The notes beneath the pieces were generated by a model, which saw only the letters and a program-made list of their open reading frames with translations, had not been told where the DNA came from and made no database searches. Positions 1 through 5,467 of a DNA stretch of 12,323 bases are shown here, piece after piece. Numbering within the stretch: the stretch's first letter is position 1; the number at the start of each line of letters is the position of its first letter. This stretch comes from CAYJRR01 sp964372275 [NCBI: uncultured bacterium] (GTDB taxonomy: Bacteria > CAYJRR01): NCBI GenBank assembly GCA_964372275.1, contig CAYJRR010000132.1, forward strand, positions 1 to 12,323, in the 5' to 3' direction. Made by a program: the position numbers and the translations under genes.

Positions 1-1091
1 GCGGCGGCGAGCGCGCCTCGCCTGCGACGTCGCGAGGCCTCCTCGCGGCGGCCGCGGCGATCGTCCTCCTCGCGGCGGGGAGCGCCGCCGCCGCGATGGC
101 GCAGGAGGGTGACGCCCGGCGGTCGCTCCTGCTCGCCTCGACGCACGCGGTGTTCGCGGCCGCCTGGCTCTTCGCGTGCAGCCGCCGTCGGATCGGCGCG
201 CGCGCCGGCGCCGCCGTCGCCGCGGCGCTCCTGGTCGTCGACCTCCTGCCGCTCCCCTTCCGTCAACCGCCCGCCGAGCCGATCGCCGCGCTCGACCCGC
301 CCGCCGTCTTTGCCTCGGCAGCGGAGCGCGCGGGGGGGGCCCGCCTGTCGCACGACGACGCGTCGGCCCCCCTCCCCTACAATGGCGGCGGCCGCTGGGG
401 CTACCGGAACGCGCGCGGCTACTCGCAGGTCGTGCCGCGCCTCTACTCGCGGCTCCTCGATCGCGACGCTCCACCGGAGCGTCGCTTCCTCGGCGAGCCC
501 GCACGCACCGATCCGGCGCTGCTCCGGCTGCTCGGGGTGGGGGTGTGGGTCGGCGATGCGCGCGCCGCGCCCCCGGACGGGTTCGAGCCACGACCGTTCG
601 CCGAAGCCGGCGGCCTGGCCGCGTGGTCGGCGGCGTTCGAGCCGCTGGTCGCGTCGATCGTCGCCCGGGCGGACGTCGTCGCGGAAGGAGACGCGGAGCG
701 CGCCGCCGCCCTCGCGCTCGATCCGGCGGCCTCCGCCGTGGTGACGTCCGACGTCGGGCTGTCGGATCGGGCGCCGGGCTCCGCCGGGCGCGCCCGCGTG
801 ACGCGAATTTCCAGCGACCGGATCCGGGTCGACGCCGAGGCGACGACCGACGGGCTCCTCGTCCTGGCCGAGGCCTGGCATCCGCGGTGGAAGGCCTGGA
901 TCGACGGCCGGCCCGCCGAGATCGTCCGCGCGGACGCGATCTGGCAGGGGGTCGTCCTCCCCGCGGGCCCACACACGGTCGAGTTTCGGTGCCGGCCCGC
1001 CGTCCGCGGGTGGATGTGGCTCACGTCGGCGGCCGGCGTGCTCGCGCTCGCAGCAACACGAATAGGCAGAAGGCCCCGTACAGTCCCGTGA
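1..1091 (+). CDS. YfhO-like polytopic membrane protein, C-terminal part (5' end outside window)
   Basis: The reading frame is open from position 3, and the first codons already encode a hydrophobic segment, so the gene begins upstream; the ATG at 96 lies inside a membrane region and is not a convincing start. About 362 residues are visible. Membrane segments are encoded at roughly 36-98, 123-177 and 200-255, followed by a large non-membrane region and a last helix at about 1011-1065. Positions 850-1000 encode the pattern seen at the C-terminus of YfhO-family proteins: a 'LVLAEAWHPRWKAWIDG' strand pair, then 'GVVLPAGPHTVEFR'. YfhO-type proteins are multi-pass proteins linked to glycosylation of cell-envelope polymers (Gram-positive YfhO acts in lipoteichoic acid glycosylation). 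Family assignment rests on this C-terminal module; substrate is unknown. The last 71 bp overlap the convergent gene at 1021-1452. Confidence 0.8.
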   Translation, partial: GGERASPATSRGLLAAAAAIVLLAAGSAAAAMAQEGDARRSLLLASTHAVFAAAWLFACSRRRIGARAGAAVAAALLVVDLLPLPFRQPPAEPIAALDPPAVFASAAERAGGARLSHDDASAPLPYNGGGRWGYRNARGYSQVVPRLYSRLLDRDAPPERRFLGEPARTDPALLRLLGVGVWVGDARAAPPDGFEPRPFAEAGGLAAWSAAFEPLVASIVARADVVAEGDAERAAALALDPAASAVVTSDVGLSDRAPGSAGRARVTRISSDRIRVDAEATTDGLLVLAEAWHPRWKAWIDGRPAEIVRADAIWQGVVLPAGPHTVEFRCRPAVRGWMWLTSAAGVLALAATRIGRRPRTVP

Positions 1092-1452
1092 CCGACCAGA
1101 ACAGCGGATCGGAGGGGCGACGCAGGTAGCGCGCGAACAGCTCGGCCAGCGCGACCCCGAGGGGGATGGCGGTGGCGATCCGAAGCGCGTTCGAGCCGGC
1201 GATCCGGCCGGTCGTCTCCGCCCAGAACGAGACGACCGCCGGGATCGGAAGGAGGATCGCCCCGGCCGTTCCCAGGCGCACGAGCGGGAGCCAGCCTCCG
1301 AGGTCGGCGACGAGCAGCGCGAAGGTCACCGGCCAGATCCCGAGGCAGCGCGCGCACAGGAAAAGCGCACCGCCGTTGGGCCACGGCACGGCGACGCATC
1401 GATCCCGCCGCTCCGGCGGATGGTGCGCGAACAGGAACTGGAGAATCGACAC
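1021..1452 (-). CDS. DUF2085-type small integral membrane protein
   Basis: The product has 143 residues with about three hydrophobic segments (roughly 40-56, 61-79 and 116-135). The N-terminal half carries the signature I associate with DUF2085: a Cys at 19, then 'LCARCLGIW' with Cys33 and Cys36, later 'TGRIAGSNALRIATAIPLG'. The three cysteines may bind a metal or be redox active, but function is not established. The start is GTG (1452-1450) with no Shine-Dalgarno in front. The frame continues through the convergent end of the YfhO-like gene, so the two genes share 71 bp of 3' coding sequence on opposite strands. It is divergent from the small zinc-knuckle gene at 1489, with only 36 bp between starts. 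Confidence 0.8.
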   Translation of the reverse strand: MSILQFLFAHHPPERRDRCVAVPWPNGGALFLCARCLGIWPVTFALLVADLGGWLPLVRLGTAGAILLPIPAVVSFWAETTGRIAGSNALRIATAIPLGVALAELFARYLRRPSDPLFWSVTGLYGAFCLFVLLRARARRPPT

Positions 1453-1459
1453 CGAGCTA

Positions 1460-1469
1460 CGGTATACCG
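1460..1469. promoter_or_regulatory. Perfect 10-bp palindrome in a divergent gap, candidate shared -10/operator
   Basis: The sequence cggtataccg is its own reverse complement and lies in the 36-bp gap between the divergent starts at 1452 (-) and 1489 (+). It contains TATACC on both strands, resembling a -10 element. For the + gene, TGGAGA at 1439-1444 sits 18 bp upstream as a possible -35. Transcription would then start near 1475, leaving a short leader carrying the ribosome site. On the minus strand, the same element would put the transcript start almost at the GTG, consistent with the missing Shine-Dalgarno there. This is pattern reading only. Confidence 0.3.
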
Positions 1470-1488
1470 CGAGGAGTCAGGAGAGACG

Positions 1489-1758
1489 ATGGCCCACAAG
1501 CCCGATCCGAAGAAGACCGAAGCGAATCACGTCCACCACAAAGGGGGGGCGAAAGCCCGCGCCTGCCAGGTCAAGGCCTGCAAGAACCCCTACCGCGCCA
1601 AGGGCTACTGCGATTCGCACTACCGCCTCTGGAGGAGCGGCGCGTTCGGCGATGCCCGCTACACCGCCTGCTCGAAGGAGGGCTGCAACAAGCCCGTCGC
1701 CGGCGAGGGGCTGTGCGAGACGCATCGCGCCGAGGCGAAGAAGCCCGCCGCGGCGTGA
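1489..1758 (+). CDS. Small basic protein with two Cys/His zinc-knuckle-like repeats
   Basis: ATG at 1489 is preceded by GGAGAG (1480-1485) and a further GAGGAG (1471-1476). The frame stays open further upstream (a GTG lies at 1420), but that extension would run into the divergent DUF2085 gene. The 89-residue product starts with a Lys/His-rich segment. It then carries two related modules: 'ACQVKACKNPYRAKGYCDSH' at about 26-45 and 'ACSKEGCNKPVAGEGLCETH' at about 60-79. Each has the form C-x4-C-x(8-9)-C-x2-H, a plausible zinc site, separated by 'YRLWRSG'. Similar 'AKGYC..HY..W' proteins occur in delta-proteobacteria and are, from memory, sometimes labelled 'vegetative protein'. Nucleic-acid binding is an inference from charge and fold type. 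It lies 26 bp ahead of the GT-C-like gene and is probably co-transcribed with it. Confidence 0.8.
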   Translation: MAHKPDPKKTEANHVHHKGGAKARACQVKACKNPYRAKGYCDSHYRLWRSGAFGDARYTACSKEGCNKPVAGEGLCETHRAEAKKPAAA

Positions 1759-1784
1759 CGGCGGTCGAGCGAGCCGGGTGAGAG

Positions 1785-3281
1785 ATGCAGGTTAGGCGGC
1801 CGACGACCGGCCAGCTCGCGCTCGCGTTCGCGGCGGCGTTGCTCGTCCTGTTCTGCGAGAGCAAGACGCTTCCGATGAACGACCTGGCCGTCTACCTCGC
1901 CCTGGGGAGGGAGATGGCCGACGCCGGTGGCTATGCCGACGTCGACCGCCTCACGCACACCGTCGCCGGAACGGTCTTCCTGAACGGGACCTGGGGGGCG
2001 CAGGCGCTGTTCCACCGCGTCTGGTCCTGGTCGGGGTTTTCGGGGCTGCAGGTGCTGCTGGCGATCGCCGTCGGCGGAACCGTGGTGACGGTCGCGTGGG
2101 CGTGCCGCCGCGCCGCGCGGGGACGGGACTCTGGCCTGGGGATCGGCGCGCTCCTGTCCGCGTGGCTCGTCGTCCAGAACCTGGGGTTGCGGCCACAGCT
2201 GTTCGCCCTTCCGCTCTTCGCGGTCTACGCCTGCCTCGCGCTTTCGGCTCGTCCGACGGCGGCGACGATCGGCCTCTCGGCCGTTCTGACCGCGCTCTGG
2301 GCCAACCTCCACGGATCGTTCCCGCTGGGCCCGTTGCTCTCCGCGCTGGTGATGCTGGGGGTGCTGTGGGAGACGGGCCCTTCGTCGGGGGGGGCGCGGG
2401 AGTGGATCGCGCACGCGCTGGCGTCGATGCGCGGACGCGGCGAGGCGTTCGGCCACGCGGCGACCGCCGTCGCGGCGACGCTCGCCAGCTTCGCCAACCC
2501 CTACGGTCCGTCGATCCTCGGATACGTCGCGACCAACTCCTCGATGCCGGCGTCGCGGGGCTTGAGCGAATGGGCCCCGACCTCGCTCGATTCGTCCCAC
2601 GGTGTGCGCCTGGCGGTCGCCTGCGCCGTGGTGCTGTTCGCCTTCCTTCGCTCGGGCCGGTGGTTCGCCCGGCGCGACCTCCCGGCGATCGCCGCCTTCG
2701 GCCTCCTCGCGCTGACCGGCATCCGGCACGTCTGCTGGCTCGGGATCGTCCTTCCGCCGGCGCTCGCCCGGGTCTTTCCGGCGGCCCCCGCCGATCGGCC
2801 GCCTCGGCGGTGGCCGGCGGCCGTCGCCGCGGCGACGCTCCTGTTCTGGATCGCCCTGCTGGTGAAGGAGTCGCCGTTCGTGCGGCTTCGTGGCCTCCAC
2901 GGCGACGAGGCGATGAAGCGGCAGTTCGAGAGCGACACGCCGGTCGAACTCACCGCGTGGGCTACCGCGAACGGCGTCTCCGGCCGCCTGTTCAACTCGA
3001 TGGAGTGGGGCGGATTCCTTTCGTGGCGTCTTCCCGCCGAGGCGAAGACCTTCGCCGACGTCCGCATCTGGATCTTCCCCGATCCGGTCTGGTCCGACTA
3101 CCTCGCCGTCACCTACGCCGAGTACGGCTGGGAGCGGATCCTCGACCGCTACCGCGTCGATTGGGCGATCCTCGACCGCGGCGCCCACCGCCGCCTGATC
3201 CCGTACCTCGAGGCCTCTCCCGGTTGGGAGCGCGTCTACGCCGACGACGTCGGCCTGATCTTCCGCCGCCGCACGCCGTAG
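1785..3281 (+). CDS. Polytopic GT-C-like membrane protein with C-terminal soluble domain
   Basis: A 498-residue protein. The N-terminal ~360 residues hold about ten hydrophobic segments (for example 10-23, 88-106, 118-133, 137-153, 160-172, 180-195, 223-236, 274-287, 299-325 and 343-360). After the first helix comes 'MNDLAVYLALGREMADAG' (31-48), an acidic first loop as in GT-C glycosyltransferases that use lipid-linked sugars. Further landmarks are 'WANLHGSF' (172-179), 'NPYG' (238-241) and 'SEWAP' (261-265). Residues 375-498 form a soluble domain with 'NSMEWGGFLSWRLP', 'YGWERILDRYRVDWAILDR' and 'PGWERVYADD'. I recognise this combination from uncharacterised bacterial membrane proteins, but I cannot name an acceptor or sugar. 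ATG is preceded closely by GGTGAGAG. It likely forms a unit with the gene at 1489 and converges on the gene at 3302 with only 20 bp between stops. Confidence 0.85.
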   Translation: MQVRRPTTGQLALAFAAALLVLFCESKTLPMNDLAVYLALGREMADAGGYADVDRLTHTVAGTVFLNGTWGAQALFHRVWSWSGFSGLQVLLAIAVGGTVVTVAWACRRAARGRDSGLGIGALLSAWLVVQNLGLRPQLFALPLFAVYACLALSARPTAATIGLSAVLTALWANLHGSFPLGPLLSALVMLGVLWETGPSSGGAREWIAHALASMRGRGEAFGHAATAVAATLASFANPYGPSILGYVATNSSMPASRGLSEWAPTSLDSSHGVRLAVACAVVLFAFLRSGRWFARRDLPAIAAFGLLALTGIRHVCWLGIVLPPALARVFPAAPADRPPRRWPAAVAAATLLFWIALLVKESPFVRLRGLHGDEAMKRQFESDTPVELTAWATANGVSGRLFNSMEWGGFLSWRLPAEAKTFADVRIWIFPDPVWSDYLAVTYAEYGWERILDRYRVDWAILDRGAHRRLIPYLEASPGWERVYADDVGLIFRRRTP

Positions 3282-3301
3282 GGCGTCTCGCCGCCAAACC
3301 G

Positions 3302-3709
3302 CTACGTCGGTTCGGTGGACGCGACGTCGCCGGGGCGGGGAGAAACGGGTGACGCCGTTGCTTTCGTGCCCGAGGAGGTCGAGCGGACATCGACGTCGCG
3401 CGACGGAATTTTCCGAGGGGGGCCGCGGCGTCGCTTCGGTCGGGCGGCCGTCGGACGTGGGGACCTCCGATCCTCATCGTCCTCCTCGTCCTCGTCGAGA
3501 TCGAAGTCGGTGGCGGTCGACGCGGCGTCGGACTCCATCCAGCCTTCGACGGCGGCGTAGAGGCGCGTGTAGACGAACGCCGCCACGGCGAGCAGGCCGA
3601 GGAAGAGAAAGAAGCGGGGGAAGCTCCAGACGATGCCCAGGACCAGCAGGCCGGCGCCGAAGATCCCTCCGGTCACCGCATGGACGTGCAACGGATCGAT
3701 CCGACGCAT
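3302..3709 (-). CDS. Small two-helix membrane protein with acidic then basic tail
   Basis: A 135-residue product of no family I recognise. Two hydrophobic segments at about 11-30 and 32-50 form a hairpin. They are followed by a short amphipathic stretch, an acidic run at 68-80 ('DFDLDEDEEDDED'), and a basic, proline-rich segment at 81-104, ending in a Ser/Thr-rich low-complexity tail. The tail is probably disordered and the protein anchored in the inner membrane. No clear Shine-Dalgarno precedes ATG 3709, so a different start cannot be excluded. It lies 72 bp downstream of the amidase gene on the same strand and may be read from the same transcript. The coding bias of the membrane part is convincing; the low-complexity tail is less certain. 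Confidence 0.65.
   Translation of the reverse strand: MRRIDPLHVHAVTGGIFGAGLLVLGIVWSFPRFFLFLGLLAVAAFVYTRLYAAVEGWMESDAASTATDFDLDEDEEDDEDRRSPRPTAARPKRRRGPPRKIPSRDVDVRSTSSGTKATASPVSPRPGDVASTEPT
3473..3506. repeat. TCC/TCG trinucleotide-rich tract
   Basis: A run of near-repeating tcc, tcg and tca triplets on the + strand encodes, on the minus strand, the Asp/Glu run of the small membrane protein at 3302-3709. It is imperfect, and in-frame triplet slippage would change only the length of the acidic tail. Confidence 0.5.
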
Positions 3710-3781
3710 CGGAAAGAGAATCTAGCGGCAAATCGATCCCGAGGCGAGCGTTCCGCCGACTCGGCGTCGCCGCCGTTCGTA

Positions 3782-5236
3782 CTAGGCGCGTGCCCGCAGC
3801 GAGCGGGCCCCCCGAAGCGCGAAACCGACGAGCAGCGCGGCGGCGAGCCACGCGCCGGAGCGAGGGGCCGCGGCGCCGGAGCCGACACCGACCGAGCACC
3901 CTCCGGGCAGGCTTCGCCGGCTGTCATCGCCGACGTCGTCCTCGCCGGCGGGGGTCAGCGCGACGCTCTTCCAGAACGTCCCGCCGGTGTCGACCTCCTT
4001 GGTGTCGGTCGCCGGCTCGTACCCGTCGGCCGTCACATGGACCTCGTAGAGACCGAGGTCGAGCTCGTCGAACTCGTAGTAGCCGTCGGCGTCGGTCGTC
4101 GTCGACCGGCCGTTGCCGATCGACACCCGCGCGCCGGCGATCGGCGGACCCTCGTAGATGTCCCCCTCGCGGACGTAGCCGACCAGCATCGCGGTCATCG
4201 CCACGTCCCCCTCGATCAGCTCCATGTACTGCTCCCAGTCCCAGTACGGGCCGGGATCGACGTGTGTCGAACCGGGGACCTCCTTGTGCTCGATGATGTG
4301 ATCCCGATCGCGGGGGATGGCGTACTTGTCGGTGAGGTAGCGGGTGAGGGCAGCCGACGCCTGCATCATCGGGTCGGGATAGGAGTTGGGGTCGCTCATG
4401 TACCCCTCGTGCTCGATCCCGACCGACTTCTGGTTGTAGGTCCAGTTCCCCGCGTGCCACGCGATGTCGGCCTCGGAGACCATCTGCGTGACGTTTCCTT
4501 CGTTGGAGACGACGTAATGCGCGGAGACCTGCGCCGCCGGGTTCTGGAACCAGCTGATGCAACCTTCGTAGGAACCTTCGACGTCGTGGATGATGACGTA
4601 GGTCAGGTCGTCGAGGCCGCGGCTCGCGTTGGTGTAGTTGCCGCCGTACGCGGCGACGAAGTCCGCGCCCGGATATTCGGCCGGGGCGAACGAGAGCGTG
4701 GCCTGCTCGGGCGGCAGCGACTCGATCCACGCCAGCGCCCCCTGCCTTTTCAGGTCGCGCGCCAGCTTCCGCAACCACCGCGCGCGCAGCGCTTCGTCCG
4801 GCAACGCGGGGACCGCGACCGCCGCCGCGTACCAGGACAGCCCCTCCGAGCGTCGCGCCGCGACCAGCGCGGCGGCGGCGCGGACGTTGGCGCGAGTCTC
4901 GGTGCGGATCGCGTCGGCCTCGATCCCGAGGAGGCTCGCCGCCTCGGCGATCGCCTCTTCCTGGAGGCCCATCACGCCGAACTGACCGGCGTGCGAGTCG
5001 GTGACGGCGTGGTGCTCGGTCTGGGCGAAACCGATCGCGCGCACGATCGGCGCGGGAACGTCGAACTCGTCGGCCGCCGCCCGGTAGTCGGCGTCGAAGG
5101 GGGTGGTGGACGCGGGCAGGGGCGCATCGGCAGGGAACTCGGCCGGAGCACAGGCCGCCAGGGCGACGACGAACAGGACGAGCGGCGCGCGAATCGTGCT
5201 CAATGGACCCCCTCGACGCGAATCAGAAGCGGACAT
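3782..5236 (-). CDS. Lipoprotein N-acetylmuramoyl-L-alanine amidase (Amidase_2) with CarboxypepD_reg domain and MYXO-CTERM-like tail
   Basis: Residues are numbered from ATG 5236 (484 aa). Domains in order: a signal peptide with lipobox L26-A27-A28-C29; a helical lysozyme/SLT-like domain (about 46-165); a zinc amidase (about 205-335); a carboxypeptidase-regulatory-like beta domain (about 350-428) with 'DADGYYEFDELDLGLYEVHV'; and a C-terminal 'PGGCSVG' with Cys447, a hydrophobic helix (about 461-475) and an Arg-rich end, as in MYXO-CTERM signals. Amidase residues visible are H217 in 'VIIHDVEG', H240 in 'SAHYVV', E275 in 'VGIEHEG', and H325 with D327 in 'STHVDPGP', matching Amidase_2 zinc ligands and catalytic positions. 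It should cleave the MurNAc-L-Ala bond of peptidoglycan in the envelope. ATG 5236 has no ribosome site; TTG at 5203 follows GAGGGGG and would give a tidy lipoprotein signal peptide, so it may be the true start. Confidence 0.9.
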   Translation of the reverse strand: MSASDSRRGGPLSTIRAPLVLFVVALAACAPAEFPADAPLPASTTPFDADYRAAADEFDVPAPIVRAIGFAQTEHHAVTDSHAGQFGVMGLQEEAIAEAASLLGIEADAIRTETRANVRAAAALVAARRSEGLSWYAAAVAVPALPDEALRARWLRKLARDLKRQGALAWIESLPPEQATLSFAPAEYPGADFVAAYGGNYTNASRGLDDLTYVIIHDVEGSYEGCISWFQNPAAQVSAHYVVSNEGNVTQMVSEADIAWHAGNWTYNQKSVGIEHEGYMSDPNSYPDPMMQASAALTRYLTDKYAIPRDRDHIIEHKEVPGSTHVDPGPYWDWEQYMELIEGDVAMTAMLVGYVREGDIYEGPPIAGARVSIGNGRSTTTDADGYYEFDELDLGLYEVHVTADGYEPATDTKEVDTGGTFWKSVALTPAGEDDVGDDSRRSLPGGCSVGVGSGAAAPRSGAWLAAALLVGFALRGARSLRARA

Positions 5237-5467
5237 TCAGCAACGAACGTGCCGCGCTCCGCCTTCGCGGGAGCATGCTAACTACCCGATTTCGAAGGTA
5301 ATGAAGCGCTTCGTTTCGTCCGCCCGAACGGCGATCGTGCCGAACTGACGCACCCCGCGCCGCCTGCGGGCCGCCCGTTTCGCCGGTTTTCGCTTCGATT
5401 CCGAACCGTTGCCAACCGTCACGGGACGTAACGGGGGTGGCCACAACCGGTCCCCTCCCGCGCGAGG
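5237..5467. other. Intergenic region upstream of the amidase gene
   Basis: This gap of 231 bp separates two minus-strand genes and is somewhat lower in GC near the amidase start. It contains a perfect 10-bp palindrome, gaagcgcttc at 5303-5312. On the minus strand, TTGGCA lies further upstream as a possible -35-like element. I see no convincing stem-loop followed by a T-run. It probably holds the amidase promoter, but no element can be placed with confidence. Confidence 0.3.

Noticed and set aside
1659-3188. A 509-codon minus-strand frame opposite the GT-C-like gene
   Set aside because: It is Arg/Glu/Gly low complexity with no membrane or domain pattern, while the + strand gives ordered helices and a ribosome site.
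3680-5281. A 533-codon open frame on the + strand, antisense to the amidase
   Set aside because: The opposite strand encodes intact Amidase_2 zinc motifs; this frame has no recognisable domain and looks like an antisense shadow.
5103-5348. An 81-codon + strand frame crossing the amidase start
   Set aside because: It overlaps the signal-peptide coding region, has no ribosome site and has no recognisable features.
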